Shown here piece after piece: positions 33,635 through 43,787 of a DNA stretch of 64,000 bases. Position 1 is the stretch's first letter, and each line of letters begins with the position of its first letter. Source of the DNA: Nocardioides dokdonensis FR1436. GTDB taxonomy: Bacteria > Actinomycetota > Actinomycetes > Propionibacteriales > Nocardioidaceae. The notes below the pieces were generated by a model. It was given only the letters and a program-made list of their open reading frames with translations, had not been told where the DNA came from and ran no database searches. Made by a program: the position numbers and the translations under genes. The stretch covers positions 2,666,001-2,730,000 of the forward strand of contig NZ_CP015079.1 in the NCBI RefSeq assembly GCF_001653335.1, written 5' to 3'.

Positions 33635-34981
33635 ATGACCAGCACCTCATCCTCCGGCGGCCCCTCGTTGCCGCAGGTCCGCCGCCTCGTGACCGACATC
33701 CCCGGACCTCTTTCGGTCAAGCACCTCGAACGCAAGAAGTCCTTCGTCGCCGACGGTGTCGGCACCGCGCTGCCGGTCTTCGTCACCGCCGCGGGCGGCG
33801 GGGTGATCGTCGACGTCGACGGCAACTCCCTGATCGACCTCGGCTCGGGCATCGCGGTGACCTCGGTCGGCAACGCGGCGCCCGCCGTCGTGCGCAACGT
33901 GCACGCCCAGGTCGACGCCTTCACCCACACCTGCTTCATGGTCACGCCCTACGAGGGGTACGTCGACGTCTGCGAGGCGCTGGCGCGACTCACCCCGGGT
34001 GAGCACGCGAAGAAGTCGGCACTGTTCAACTCCGGTGCGGAGGCGGTCGAGAACGCCGTCAAGATCGCCCGGGTGGCCACTGGCAAGGACGCGGTCGCGG
34101 TCTTCGACCACGCCTACCACGGCCGGACCAACCTCACGATGGCGATGACGTCGAAGAACATGCCCTACAAGCACGGCTTCGGCCCGTTCGCCGGCGAGGT
34201 CTACCGCGCCCCGATGTCCTACCCGCTGCGCGACGGCCTGAGCGGTCCGGAGGCCGCGGCGCGGGCGATCGACGTGCTCGACAAGCAGGTCGGCGCGACC
34301 AACCTCGCCTGCGTCGTCATCGAGCCGGTGCTGGGCGAGGGCGGCTTCGTCGTGCCCGCCTCCGGCTTCCTGCCCGCGCTGCGCGAGTGGTGCACCGCCA
34401 ACGACGTGCTGCTGGTCGCCGACGAGATCCAGACCGGCTTCTGCCGCACCGGCGCCTGGTTCGCCTGCGACGACGAGGGCGTGGTGCCCGACCTGGTCAC
34501 CAGCGCCAAGGGCATGGCCGGCGGGCTCCCGCTCGCGGCCGTGACCGGTCGCGCCGAGCTGATGGACGCCGTGCACGCCGGTGGGCTGGGCGGCACCTAC
34601 GGCGGCAACCCGATCGCCTGCGCCGCCGCGCTGGGCGCCATCGAGGAGATGGAGGGCAACGACCTGGCCGCCCGGGCCCGCGAGATCGAGGCGCTCGTGC
34701 GCCGCCGCCTCGAGGCGCTCGCGGCGGAGCACCCGGTTGTCGCCGAGGTCCGCGGGCGCGGCGCGATGATGGCCATGGAGCTGTGCGCGCCGGGCACCAC
34801 GACCCCCGACCCGGCGCGCGCCGCGGCAGCGTCGGCGTACTGCCATGCGCACGGGGTGGTGACCCTGACCTGCGGCACCTGGGGCAACGTCTTCCGGTTC
34901 CTGCCCCCGCTGACGATCTCCGACGAGCTGCTCGAGGAGGCCTTCGACGTCGTGGCGGAGGCGTTCGCGGCTACCGCCTAG
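33635..34981 (+). CDS. gabT: 4-aminobutyrate--2-oxoglutarate aminotransferase
   Basis: 448 residues, class III PLP aminotransferase. PLP phosphate site NSGAEAVENAVKIAR, ring-binding Asp in VADEIQTGFCRTG, and Schiff-base Lys in TSAKGMAGGLPLAAVTG are present, with the GabT-typical FVTAAGGGVIVDVDGN start and AEHPVVAEVRGRGAMMAMEL. It converts GABA to succinate semialdehyde, completing putrescine catabolism begun by the neighbouring genes. Expression is probably leaderless. Its 3' end overlaps the convergent deacetylase gene by 11 bp. Confidence 0.93.
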   Translation: MTSTSSSGGPSLPQVRRLVTDIPGPLSVKHLERKKSFVADGVGTALPVFVTAAGGGVIVDVDGNSLIDLGSGIAVTSVGNAAPAVVRNVHAQVDAFTHTCFMVTPYEGYVDVCEALARLTPGEHAKKSALFNSGAEAVENAVKIARVATGKDAVAVFDHAYHGRTNLTMAMTSKNMPYKHGFGPFAGEVYRAPMSYPLRDGLSGPEAAARAIDVLDKQVGATNLACVVIEPVLGEGGFVVPASGFLPALREWCTANDVLLVADEIQTGFCRTGAWFACDDEGVVPDLVTSAKGMAGGLPLAAVTGRAELMDAVHAGGLGGTYGGNPIACAAALGAIEEMEGNDLAARAREIEALVRRRLEALAAEHPVVAEVRGRGAMMAMELCAPGTTTPDPARAAAASAYCHAHGVVTLTCGTWGNVFRFLPPLTISDELLEEAFDVVAEAFAATA

Positions 34982-36389
34982 GTGTCGGCGCGGGCGGCTC
35001 CTCGGGGGGCGGCTCGGGGGCCGGCTCGGGGGCCGGCGGGTGGATCGTCACCAGGGCGTCGGGTCGGGCCGGACGGACGTTCCGGGCGGCGCTGAGGCGC
35101 AGGAGGAACGTCTCCACCTCCTCGTCGGGCGGTCCGGGCAGCACCGTCACCGGCACGACGACCGTGCGCCGGCCAGGTGCGAGGCGCACCGTCCGGCTCA
35201 CCTCCTCGAGGTCGTCGGGGCCGGCGCTGAGCAGCACCGTGGTCACCTGCACCCGCACCCGACGGGCGCTGGGCACGGCCAGGCGGAGCCGCACCTCGAC
35301 GACGACGGGGTCGGTCTCCGACGCGGTGACCTCCGCGTCGAGCGCCGTCAGGCGGGGGGCCGGGTCCCGGTCGCGGATCGCCATCGTGGCCCGGTGCGGT
35401 CCCAGGACCAGGCCCACCGGCCGGTCGAGCCGGACCTCGATCCGCTCCGTCGGCTCGTCCAGCCGGTCCCGCAGGATCGCCAACGGCACCCGCACCTGCT
35501 GCACCCCGGCCGGCACGGTGACCAGCTCGGGCGGGCGCTGCACGTCGACCCCGGGCGCGGCGCTGCCGGCGTGCAGCCGCAGCCGCAGCGTCGTCGCCCG
35601 GGCGGTCGGCCGGTCCAGGGTCACCACGGCCGCGGCGGGCCGGCCCTCGGCCGCGCCGCGGCGGGGGGTGCGCAGCGCCAGGCTGGCGCGGGGCGTGGGG
35701 AAGCCGGGGCGGCCCTGCTCGTCGAGCGCCACGAAGCAGTAGCCGCGACGCCGGGCCTCGGCGACGATGCGCGGCACCGCGTTCACCGAGGCGGGGGAGT
35801 TGCCGACGCCGTCGTGCTGCAGGACCACGTTGCTCCGTCCCGGCCGCAGGCCGGCCAGCACCCGCGACGCGATCGCCTGGGCGCTCAGCCCGGTCCAGTC
35901 GCGGGAGTCGACGTCCCACATCGTCGTCACCCCGCCGGTCGACCTGATGGCGGCACGGACCCGGTCGTCGACGGCGCCGTACGGCGGTCGCACCAGGCCG
36001 GTCGGGACCAGGCCGGCCTGTCGCAGCCGGCGGTCGGTGGCCCGCAGTGTCGCGCGCACCTGCTCGGAGGTCTGTGAGGTCATCCGCTGGTGCGCCCAGC
36101 TGTGGTTGGCGACGAGGTGGCCGGCCGCCGCGACCTGCTGGGCGACCCGGGGTGCGGCGTCGACGCGCGTCCCGACCATGAAGAACGTCGCCGGAACCCC
36201 GGCCTTCGCCAGCAGCCCCAGGAGGCGGGGTGTCGACGTGGTGGAGGGCCCGTCGTCGAAGGTCAGCGAGACCTGCCCCGACGAGCACGCGCCCCGCGCC
36301 GCGGTCGGGTCGGCCGCCAGCGCCGGGAGCGGCGGGAGCGGCGCGAGCAGGACGGCGGCGAGGGCGAGGGCGACGGCCGGGCGGGTCAC
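34971..36389 (-). CDS. Secreted polysaccharide deacetylase (NodB) with two Calx-beta-like domains
   Basis: 472 residues. A signal peptide (about 1-26, cut after LPALA) is followed by a NodB domain at about 38-225: metal-binding TFDDGP (43-48), NHSWAH for the His pair, RPPYGAVDDRV and the late LQHDG. Two repeats of Calx-beta-type beta-sandwich follow (about 230-330 and 335-445), each with the acidic/turn wording LDEPTERIEVRLDRPVG or PPDEEVETFLLRLSAARN. The tail is PAPEPAPEPPPEEPP-like. Probably acts on peptidoglycan or another cell-wall glycan outside the cell; the Calx-beta part would bind calcium or surface. Confidence 0.85.
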   Translation of the reverse strand: MTRPAVALALAAVLLAPLPPLPALAADPTAARGACSSGQVSLTFDDGPSTTSTPRLLGLLAKAGVPATFFMVGTRVDAAPRVAQQVAAAGHLVANHSWAHQRMTSQTSEQVRATLRATDRRLRQAGLVPTGLVRPPYGAVDDRVRAAIRSTGGVTTMWDVDSRDWTGLSAQAIASRVLAGLRPGRSNVVLQHDGVGNSPASVNAVPRIVAEARRRGYCFVALDEQGRPGFPTPRASLALRTPRRGAAEGRPAAAVVTLDRPTARATTLRLRLHAGSAAPGVDVQRPPELVTVPAGVQQVRVPLAILRDRLDEPTERIEVRLDRPVGLVLGPHRATMAIRDRDPAPRLTALDAEVTASETDPVVVEVRLRLAVPSARRVRVQVTTVLLSAGPDDLEEVSRTVRLAPGRRTVVVPVTVLPGPPDEEVETFLLRLSAARNVRPARPDALVTIHPPAPEPAPEPPPEEPPAPTPRR

Positions 36390-36463
36390 GGCTCCACTGT
36401 GCGCGCACCCAGGGCCGCGGGAGGCCCCTAGCGCGGAGTCGTCGAGCTGGTCTGGTCCAGGGG

Positions 36464-38884
36464 TCAGAAGCCGCCCGAGCCCCCGCCACCGCCTCCGCGA
36501 CCACCGCCGAAGCCGCCGGATCCGCCGCCGCCGAAGCCCCCGCCTCGTCCGCCACCGAAACCCCCGGAGCCGCCGCCACCGAAGCCCGAGCCGCCGGAAC
36601 CCGAGCCGCCGAAGCCACCGAAGCCCGAGCCACCGGAGTGGCGGGACCTCGACGCCGCCGCGGCGGCCGCCGCGGCGGCGCGGCGCTGGGCGTCCTCGTG
36701 CTGGCGGACCGCGTCCCGGGCCTCGTCGACCGCCCGCCGGGCGAGGGCCTCGGCCTCCCGGGCGTGCTCGAGGCGCTCCTCGAGGACAGCGATCCCGACG
36801 CCGGAGGCGGCGTGCGCCAGCCCGAGGCGCCGCTCGGCCTCGCGGCAGGTCTCGCGGGAGCGGCCACCGGCGTGGCTCCGGCCGGTCTCGACACGGGCGT
36901 CGTCCACCGCGGAGTCGGCGTGGGTCAGTGCCTGCACGGCAGCGTCGTACGTCGCCACCACGGTGTCGGCGAGCCGGCGGTCCAGCGTGACCGCGTCGAC
37001 CAGCAGGCCCAGGTCGGCGGCGGCGCCCACCAGGCGAGGGCGCCGCTCGTCGAGCCGGTCGGCGACCGAGGCCCGGGCCCGGTCGTGGGCGTCGAGGTCG
37101 GGGGAGGGGACCAGGTGGGCCAGGGCGTCGGCCCGGGCCCGGACGAGTCCGCGCAGCGCGTCGAGCGCGTGCGTGGCGGCGTCGAGGCGGTGCGGGAGCG
37201 TCGAGCGCAGCTCCGCGAGCGAGGCCCGGCGGCGGTCGGGCTCGGCCACGGCCGTGGTCGCCGTGACCAGCAGGGCGGCGACGCGGTCACCGGTGCGGTC
37301 GGCCTCGTCGAAGCGCTGCTCGTCCATGGACGCCTGCCCGCGCATCCGCGCCAGGTCGGTGCCGACCGTGGCCAGCGCCCGGTCCGCGGCGTCCAGACCG
37401 TCCCCGAGGCCGTCGACGCACTCCGCCGCGTAGCCCTCGGTGAGCCGGGCCAGCTGGTCACGTGCCTCGGGCAGCCGGGCACCCAGCACGGCGGCCTCCT
37501 GCGAGAGCGTGTCGTGGCGCGTCCCCAGGGCGCGGTGCCGCTCCGGCAGCCCGTCGAGGGCCGCACCGGCACCGGTCGCCGTGAGCAGCGCCGCGTCGGC
37601 CTGGTCGTGGGCCTGGCCCCAGCGGTGCGCACGCAACCGGTCCTCGGCGGCCAGCAGGGCGGGCCCGACGCCGTCGAGGAGCTCGATCACCGCGTCGACG
37701 CGGAAGCCCTCGGCACGCCGGGTGAGCGCCACCGACCGGGCCCGGAGCACCTCGGTGCGGGCCTGCTCGACCAGCCCCGGCACGGCGTCGCGGCGGTCCT
37801 CGAGGTCGTCAACGGCGGCCGAGACCACCTCGAACTCCGTGTGGACGCTCTCGAGCTGCGCGGTGAGCTCGTCCAGCCGCGTCACCGCCTCTCGCGCGGC
37901 GTCGGCGTCCAGGCGCGCGATCGCCTCGGGACGGTGGGTGCTGTTCAGCTCCAGCTGGCGGTTCGTGGCGGCGGCGTACGTCGCCGACACCGCTGCCCAA
38001 GCCTCGCGGACGGAGACGAAGGCCGGGTCGTCGACGCCGGGCAGGGCGTCGACGCGGGCCCGGAGCAGCTCCAGGTCCTCCTCGGTGCCCAGGAACGCAT
38101 CGCCCGCCCGGCCGCCGGCCGCGAGCGCTGCCGCCCGCGCCTCGGCCCGGGTCCGCCGCCGCCGGTGCAGCACGAGCCCGCCGTATCCGGCGCCGCCGAG
38201 CGCCGGGACCGCCAGGACGGCCAGCACCACGCCCGGAGAGGCGGTCGAGCCGGGGTCGGCGGCGCCGCTCGGCTCCTCGGGGGGCACCCCGTTCCCGCTG
38301 CCGCTCCCGGTGCCCCTCCCGGTGCCGCCACCACCGCGCCCGTCCTTGACCAGGACGGTGCGGTAGCCGTCGAGACCGGCCACCACCCCACCGGTGAAGT
38401 CGCCGGTCCGCATCCGCGGGCCCATCAGCTCGGTGCGGGTGCGGCCCTGGGCACGGTCGAGCGCCCGGGTGCCGAGCCCGTCGAAGTAGGACCCGATCAG
38501 CCGGTCGTCGACGCTGACGGCGACCACGACGAGCGTGGCGGCGTCGCTGCGACCGAAGCCCCACGAGTCGCAGGCCCGCTTGCGCTGCTCGGCGTACCTG
38601 TCGAGGTCGCGTCCAGGCACGGTGTCGACCGTGATCACCCGCACCACCGCCCCGTCGCGGGCCCGGGCGAGCCGCGCGGCAGCCTGCTCCACGACCGGGT
38701 CGTCCAGGACGTCCGCACCGTCGTCGACGACGCCGCGGCAGGTGGTCGGGCCCTCCGGGCCCACGGCTGTCGCCGTCGCGGCCGGGCCCAGCAGCGCGAG
38801 GCCCGCGGCGGCGAGCGCACCGGCGAGCAGGACGAGCGAGCCGGACCGGCCGACGACGGCGTCGGGTCCCCGAGTGACATCCAC
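36464..38884 (-). CDS. TPM-domain membrane protein with long helical region and Gly-rich tail
   Basis: 806 residues. A signal/anchor helix (about 18-40) precedes a TPM domain (about 45-175, VVDDGADVLDDPVVEQAAARLARARDGAVVRVIT). Another membrane helix (about 222-242) ends in a basic RRRRTRAEARA stop-transfer. Residues 250-740 are alanine-, arginine- and glutamate-rich and read as long coiled coils. The last 55 residues are almost only Gly, Ser and Phe (GGFGGSGSGG type). TPM domains occur in membrane-repair and thylakoid proteins and can have phosphatase activity. Usual bacterial homologues share the Gly-rich end; function unknown. Confidence 0.8.
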   Translation of the reverse strand: MDVTRGPDAVVGRSGSLVLLAGALAAAGLALLGPAATATAVGPEGPTTCRGVVDDGADVLDDPVVEQAAARLARARDGAVVRVITVDTVPGRDLDRYAEQRKRACDSWGFGRSDAATLVVVAVSVDDRLIGSYFDGLGTRALDRAQGRTRTELMGPRMRTGDFTGGVVAGLDGYRTVLVKDGRGGGGTGRGTGSGSGNGVPPEEPSGAADPGSTASPGVVLAVLAVPALGGAGYGGLVLHRRRRTRAEARAAALAAGGRAGDAFLGTEEDLELLRARVDALPGVDDPAFVSVREAWAAVSATYAAATNRQLELNSTHRPEAIARLDADAAREAVTRLDELTAQLESVHTEFEVVSAAVDDLEDRRDAVPGLVEQARTEVLRARSVALTRRAEGFRVDAVIELLDGVGPALLAAEDRLRAHRWGQAHDQADAALLTATGAGAALDGLPERHRALGTRHDTLSQEAAVLGARLPEARDQLARLTEGYAAECVDGLGDGLDAADRALATVGTDLARMRGQASMDEQRFDEADRTGDRVAALLVTATTAVAEPDRRRASLAELRSTLPHRLDAATHALDALRGLVRARADALAHLVPSPDLDAHDRARASVADRLDERRPRLVGAAADLGLLVDAVTLDRRLADTVVATYDAAVQALTHADSAVDDARVETGRSHAGGRSRETCREAERRLGLAHAASGVGIAVLEERLEHAREAEALARRAVDEARDAVRQHEDAQRRAAAAAAAAASRSRHSGGSGFGGFGGSGSGGSGFGGGGSGGFGGGRGGGFGGGGSGGFGGGRGGGGGGSGGF

Positions 38885-38926
38885 GGGAGCAGGGTAAAGC
38901 CCCGGCGCTGGCGCAGGCGTCCGCCG

Positions 38927-39994
38927 CTACCGCGCGCGGCGGGACCGAGGTCGGACGAGGCCCAGCACGACCCGGACGAACCAGGCGACGGCGACGACCA
39001 GCAGGGACAGTCGCAGGAGGACCAGCACCGTGATGCCGGTGCCGGCCGCGACGTCGGCCGGGGCGAAGGCCAGCACCACCAGCACCGGCAGCGCCAGGGC
39101 CAGCAGCACCAGCGCGAGGCGTGCGTAGCCGGTGGACCCACGGGCCACCCGGCCGACCCAGCCGCCCGGCCCGCGGGGCAGGTCGCGCAGGAACGACCGC
39201 GTCACCAGCGCCACACCGACCAGGAGCGCGGCGCCGGTGAGCGCGCGCAGCGACCAGGAGGCTCCGTTGCCCAGCTCGACGCCGAGGACGAGCGCCGCGA
39301 CGGCGGCCACCCCCAGCAGCCGGAGGGCGAAGCGCGTCGCCACGACAGCCAGGAGCCGGTGCAGCGCAGCCTCGCCCGGGTGCTCGGCGAGGGCGGCGGT
39401 GAGCCGCCGGGCGCCGCGTCGCAGCCGGCCTCCCTCGGCGTCGAGCCCCGCGAGGTTCGCGCCGGCCAGCACGTGCTGGGGGTCCAGGCGCAGCGCCTCC
39501 TCGAAGGCGGTCCTGGCCTCGTCGGGGTGCATCATCGCGTCGAGGCACACCCCGGCCAGGTTGTGCAGGCTCGGCTCGTGCGGAGCGGTCCGCAGGCCAC
39601 GGTTCACGCAGTCCAGCGCCTCGGCCGGCAGGGGCCGCGGGCCCGTCAGCAGGGCGCGGGCCCTGGCGTAGTGGCTCGTCCAGCTGTCCGGGTGCAGCGC
39701 CAGCGCCCGGTCGGCCGCCCCGAGCGCCGACGTGGGGTCATCGGCCCGGGTGCTCACGTCCACCAGGGTCAGCACCGCGGAGTAGTGCTCGGGGTCCAGC
39801 CGCAGGGCTGCCCGCACGACCCGCCCGCCCTCGTCGTGCCGGTCCTGGTCCATGAGGGCGCGCGCCAGCAGCACGAGGGCGTCGACGTCCTCCGGCTCCT
39901 GGCCGAGGTGCGTGCGGACCACGGCCTCCGCCTCGGCCGGGCGACGCAGGTCGAGGAGGTGTTGCGCCCGCGAGCGGACCTGCTCCCGGCTCAC
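38927..39994 (-). CDS. TPR-repeat membrane protein
   Basis: 355 residues. The first 215 residues hold tetratricopeptide repeats (AEAEAVVRTHLGQEPEDVDALVLLARALMDQ and following units). They are followed by four hydrophobic segments (about 225-245, 250-270, 295-315, 320-345) and a basic end RPRSRRAR. The GTG start overlaps the stop of the AAA+ gene (GTGA), so the pair is co-translated. A membrane partner or anchor for the ATPase is inferred. Confidence 0.75.
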   Translation of the reverse strand: MSREQVRSRAQHLLDLRRPAEAEAVVRTHLGQEPEDVDALVLLARALMDQDRHDEGGRVVRAALRLDPEHYSAVLTLVDVSTRADDPTSALGAADRALALHPDSWTSHYARARALLTGPRPLPAEALDCVNRGLRTAPHEPSLHNLAGVCLDAMMHPDEARTAFEEALRLDPQHVLAGANLAGLDAEGGRLRRGARRLTAALAEHPGEAALHRLLAVVATRFALRLLGVAAVAALVLGVELGNGASWSLRALTGAALLVGVALVTRSFLRDLPRGPGGWVGRVARGSTGYARLALVLLALALPVLVVLAFAPADVAAGTGITVLVLLRLSLLVVAVAWFVRVVLGLVRPRSRRAR

Positions 39995-41235
39995 CGCCGC
40001 CCGCGCTTGCGCAGGTAGCGGGCCAGCTCGTCGTACTGCCCGTCGTTGTTGGCGAAGAGGGCCACGTTGCGCGCCGTCTCGAGCCACGGGTCGATGGAGG
40101 GGCGCACCTCCTCCAGTGCGGTGGTGAGGTCGGACATCCGGATCATCCGCGTCGTCCCCGACCGCACCGAGTCCATCAGCGCCACCTCGGCGGCTGACTC
40201 GCACAGGTGCGCCAGGTCGGCCCCGCTGAGGCCGTCGGTGCGCTTGGCGAGCGCCGACAGGTCGATGTTCTCGATCGGTCGTCCGCGCAGGTGGGTGCGC
40301 AGGATCGCCTCGCGTGCGGGCCGGTCGGGCGGCAGCACGAGCAGGGTGCGGTCGAGCCGACCCGGCCGGCGCAGGGCGGCGTCGACGTCCCACGGGTGGT
40401 TCGTGGCGGCCAGCACGAAGACGCCCTCGTTGTCGCGCCCGATGCCGTCGAGCTCGGTGAGCAGCTGGTTCACGGTGGTGCGCATCCCGCTGTTGCGGCT
40501 CAGCGAGCGCTTCTGCCCCAGGGCGTCGAGCTCGTCCAGGAACAGCACGCACGGGGCGGACTCGCGGGCCACCGCGAACAGCTCGGCGATGTTGCGCTCG
40601 CTGGAGCCGACGTACATGTCGAGGACGTCGGCCAGGGCGACGTGCAGGAACGCCGCCCCCAGCTCGCCCGCGACCGCCTTGGCCAGGTAGGTCTTGCCGC
40701 ACCCCGGAGGGCCGTAGAGCAGCAAGCCGCCCCGCAGGGACTTGCCGTAGAGCCGGCGCAGCTCGGGGTTGCGCAGCGGCGCCAGGAAGCTCGCCTCCAG
40801 GCGCTCCTTGACCTTCTCCAGCCCGCCGACGTCGGCGAGGCGGACGACACCGCGCTCCACGTCGAAGGCCCGCTCCTGCGGGACGGGTGCGTCGCCGACG
40901 TACATCGGCGGGGCCAGGTCGCCGACCTCCTGCTCCGCGCGGGACCAGTCGAACCCCCCGCCCGAGCCGGCAGCGTCCTCTGCAGCGTCGTCCTCGGCCG
41001 GGGGCGGCTCCGCGGGCGCCTCGCCGGTGCCGGTGTCCTCGTCCAGCGCGTCGGCGAGCACCCTGCGGGCCGCGACGGAGGCGGGGTCGGCCGCCAGCGC
41101 GGTGGCGGCGTGCCGCAAGGCCTCCTCGCGGCGCCCGGCCGCCAGCAGGAGCTCGGCGAGGTGCACCCGGAGCACGGGGTCGTCGGGGGCCGCCCCGACC
41201 GCGCTCTCGAGGCTGGCGATGATCCGGTCGTCCAT
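39991..41235 (-). CDS. AAA+ ATPase with N-terminal TPR-like region
   Basis: 414 residues. Residues 1-65 form a TPR-like helical pair; 66-120 is an acidic, low-complexity linker. One AAA+ module follows: Walker A GPPGCGKT (175-182), Walker B LFLDELD (231-237), sensor-1 [11 protein letters not shown] and arginine-finger RRPGRLDRT. It reads as a CDC48/FtsH-like classical AAA protein without a protease. The start is the ATG at 41235, with GGAAGGG 9 nt upstream. With the TPR membrane protein it forms a small operon of unknown role, possibly protein remodelling at the membrane. Confidence 0.8.
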   Translation of the reverse strand: MDDRIIASLESAVGAAPDDPVLRVHLAELLLAAGRREEALRHAATALAADPASVAARRVLADALDEDTGTGEAPAEPPPAEDDAAEDAAGSGGGFDWSRAEQEVGDLAPPMYVGDAPVPQERAFDVERGVVRLADVGGLEKVKERLEASFLAPLRNPELRRLYGKSLRGGLLLYGPPGCGKTYLAKAVAGELGAAFLHVALADVLDMYVGSSERNIAELFAVARESAPCVLFLDELDALGQKRSLSRNSGMRTTVNQLLTELDGIGRDNEGVFVLAATNHPWDVDAALRRPGRLDRTLLVLPPDRPAREAILRTHLRGRPIENIDLSALAKRTDGLSGADLAHLCESAAEVALMDSVRSGTTRMIRMSDLTTALEEVRPSIDPWLETARNVALFANNDGQYDELARYLRKRGRR

Positions 41236-41298
41236 GGTGGTCGGCCCTTCCGAGTGGCTGCCGGCAGCGTACGGCGTCGTCGTTGGCACACTGGGACG

Positions 41299-42405
41299 GT
41301 GAGCCAGCGTCGCGACATCGTCATCCTCGGTTCGACCGGGTCGATCGGCACCCAGGCCCTCGACATCGTGCGGGCCAACCCCGACCGGTTCCGGGTGGTC
41401 GGGCTCACGGCGGGCGGCTCGCAGCCCGACCTGTTCGAGCAGCAGGTCGCCGAGCTGGCGCCGGCGTTCTCCGGGTTGGGGGAGGAGGCGTCGGTCGAGG
41501 CGGCCGCGATGGACTGCGACGTGGTGCTCAACGGCATCACCGGCGCGGTCGGCCTGCGGCCCACGCTCGCCGCCCTGGAGGCCGGTACGACGCTGGCGCT
41601 GGCCAACAAGGAGTCGCTGATCATGGCGGGCCCGCTGGTGCTCGAGCGGGCCCGGCCCGGCCAGATCGTGCCGGTCGACTCCGAGCACTCCGCGATCGCG
41701 CAGTGCCTGCGCGGCGGCTCGCCCGAGGAGGTGCGCAGGCTGGTGCTGACCGCGAGCGGCGGACCGTTCCGCGGACGCACCCGCGACCAGCTGGGCGACG
41801 TACGCGTCGAGGACGCGCTGGCGCACCCGACCTGGTCGATGGGCCCGGTCGTCACCATCAACTCCGCCACCCTGGTCAACAAGGGGCTCGAGGTGATCGA
41901 GGCGCACCTGCTCTTCGGCATCGGCTTCGACCGCATCGAGGTCGTGGTGCACCCCACCAGCGTCGTGCACTCGATGGTCGAGTTCGTCGACGGCTCGACG
42001 CTGGTGCAGGCCAGCCCCCCGACCATGCACATCCCGATCGCGCTCGGCCTGGCCTGGCCCGACCGGGTGCCCGACGCCGCCCCCGCCGTCGACTGGACCC
42101 GCGCCGAGACGTGGGAGTTCCACCCGCTCGACGACGAGGCGTTCCCGGCGGTGGCGCTGGCCCGCGAGGCCGGCGAGCGCGGGGGCACCGCGCCGTGCGT
42201 CTACAACGCCGCCAACGAGGCGTGCGTGCAGGCCTTCCGCGAAGGTGTGCTGCCGTTCGTGCGGATCGTGGAGATCGTGGGCGACGTGGTGCGGGCCCAC
42301 GACGTAGGCTCGACGACGCACCTCACCCTCGACGACGTGCTCGCGGCCGACACCTGGGCCCGCGAGGCCGCCACCGACCTGATCCGGCAAGGAAGCCCCG
42401 CATGA
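41299..42405 (+). CDS. dxr: 1-deoxy-D-xylulose 5-phosphate reductoisomerase
   Basis: 368 residues. NADPH motif GSTGSIGTQ (11-19), the NKESLIMAG and PVDSEHSAI metal/substrate motifs, [10 protein letters not shown] and [28 protein letters not shown] are all diagnostic. It makes 2-C-methyl-D-erythritol 4-phosphate, the first committed step of the MEP isoprenoid pathway. GTG at 41299; ends in an ATGA overlap with rseP. First gene of the conserved actinobacterial dxr-rip-ispG block. Confidence 0.96.
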   Translation: MSQRRDIVILGSTGSIGTQALDIVRANPDRFRVVGLTAGGSQPDLFEQQVAELAPAFSGLGEEASVEAAAMDCDVVLNGITGAVGLRPTLAALEAGTTLALANKESLIMAGPLVLERARPGQIVPVDSEHSAIAQCLRGGSPEEVRRLVLTASGGPFRGRTRDQLGDVRVEDALAHPTWSMGPVVTINSATLVNKGLEVIEAHLLFGIGFDRIEVVVHPTSVVHSMVEFVDGSTLVQASPPTMHIPIALGLAWPDRVPDAAPAVDWTRAETWEFHPLDDEAFPAVALAREAGERGGTAPCVYNAANEACVQAFREGVLPFVRIVEIVGDVVRAHDVGSTTHLTLDDVLAADTWAREAATDLIRQGSPA

Positions 42406-43763
42406 CGGCCCTGCTCTACCTCCTCGGCGTGGTGCTGTTCGTCGGCGCCATCCTGGTCTCGATCGGCCTGCACGAGCTCGGCCACATGATCCCGGCCAAG
42501 AAGTTCGGCGGGAAGATCACCCAGTACTTCATCGGCTTCGGCCCCACGGTGTGGAGCAAGCAGGTGGGGGAGACCGAGTACGGCGTCAAGGCGATCCCGC
42601 TCGGCGGCTACGTCAAGATCGTCGGGATGCTCCCGCCGGGTGCCGAGCAGCTCGGCGAGACCACCGTCGACGCCGAGGGCCACACCGTGACCCGGGTGCG
42701 GAAGTCGAACACCGGCATGTTCACCCAGCTCATCTCCGACGCCCGCGCGGCCGAGTGGGAGCTGGTGCGTCCCGAGGACGAGGACCGGCTCTTCTACAAG
42801 ATGGCGTCGTGGAAGAAGATCGTCGTGATGTCCGGCGGTCCGTCGGTCAACATCGCGATCGCGTTCCTGATCTTCCTGGGCATCTTCGCCACCTACGGCC
42901 AGCGCAGCGTCGAGCCGGACGCCGGGGCGCCGGTCATCGACACGGTCTCGGTCTGCGTCATCCCCTTCGAGGACGGCGCCCGCGAGTGCACGGCGAGCGA
43001 CCCGCGCAGCCCGGCGTACGAGGCGGGGCTGCGCCCGGGGGACACCGTGACCTCGTTCAACGGGGTCACCGTCACCGGGTGGGACCAGCTGCGCACGCTG
43101 ATCCGCGACAACGCCGGTGGCGAGGCGGTCATCGGCTACGACCGCGACGGCGAGCAGCTCAGCGGCTCGACCTCCACGACGGTGCAGGCGCGACCGACCT
43201 CGGAGTCCGACGTGACGCTGACCCAGGTCGGCTTCCTCGGCGTGACGCCCACCTCGCACCTCGAGGTCGTCCGCGGCGGACCGATCTTCACGCTGCAGCA
43301 GATGGGCACGATGGCCAAGGACACCGTGGTGGCGCTGGCGACGCTGCCGGTCAAGGTGTGGGACGTGGCGCAGGCCATCGTCGGGCTCGAGGAGCGCGCG
43401 GCCGACAGCCCCATCTCCATCGTCGGTGGCGGCCGGATCGCCGGTGAGGTGACCTCCGCCGAGACCTTCCCCGTCGTCGAGAAGTCGGTCTTCCTGCTCT
43501 CGCTGATCGCCGGGTTCAACTTCTTCATCGGCGTCTTCAACTTCGTGCCGCTGCTCCCGCTCGACGGGGGCCACATCGCCAGCGCCGCCTGGGAGTGGGC
43601 CCGCCGCGGCTGGGCCCGCCTGCGCCGCCGCCCCGACCCGGGCTACGTCGATGCCGCCAAGCTCCTGCCCGTCGCCTACGTCGTCGCCTCCGCCCTCCTG
43701 GTGATGGGCGTCGTCCTCATCGTCGCCGACCTCGTCGTCCCGATGAACCTCAACATCCAGTAG
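42402..43763 (+). CDS. rseP: Site-2 M50 intramembrane metalloprotease (RseP/Rip1 family)
   Basis: 453 residues. The zinc HExxH motif HELGH is at 24-28 in the first helix; a PDZ domain spans about 190-290 ([20 protein letters not shown]), and the third-helix [14 protein letters not shown] supplies the second metal ligand. It cuts membrane anti-sigma factors. Coupled to dxr by ATGA, with AAGGAAG upstream. In most actinobacteria ispG follows directly; here a repeat-flanked gene intervenes. Confidence 0.94.
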   Translation: MTALLYLLGVVLFVGAILVSIGLHELGHMIPAKKFGGKITQYFIGFGPTVWSKQVGETEYGVKAIPLGGYVKIVGMLPPGAEQLGETTVDAEGHTVTRVRKSNTGMFTQLISDARAAEWELVRPEDEDRLFYKMASWKKIVVMSGGPSVNIAIAFLIFLGIFATYGQRSVEPDAGAPVIDTVSVCVIPFEDGARECTASDPRSPAYEAGLRPGDTVTSFNGVTVTGWDQLRTLIRDNAGGEAVIGYDRDGEQLSGSTSTTVQARPTSESDVTLTQVGFLGVTPTSHLEVVRGGPIFTLQQMGTMAKDTVVALATLPVKVWDVAQAIVGLEERAADSPISIVGGGRIAGEVTSAETFPVVEKSVFLLSLIAGFNFFIGVFNFVPLLPLDGGHIASAAWEWARRGWARLRRRPDPGYVDAAKLLPVAYVVASALLVMGVVLIVADLVVPMNLNIQ

Positions 43764-43787
43764 CCGCACGCCGCCGCAGGCCCCGCC

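Noticed and set aside
36230..40018. Very long plus-strand open frame opposite the TPM and TPR genes
   Set aside because: It runs antisense to well-supported genes, has Arg/Gly/Pro-biased sequence typical of high-GC shadow frames, and no recognisable domain.
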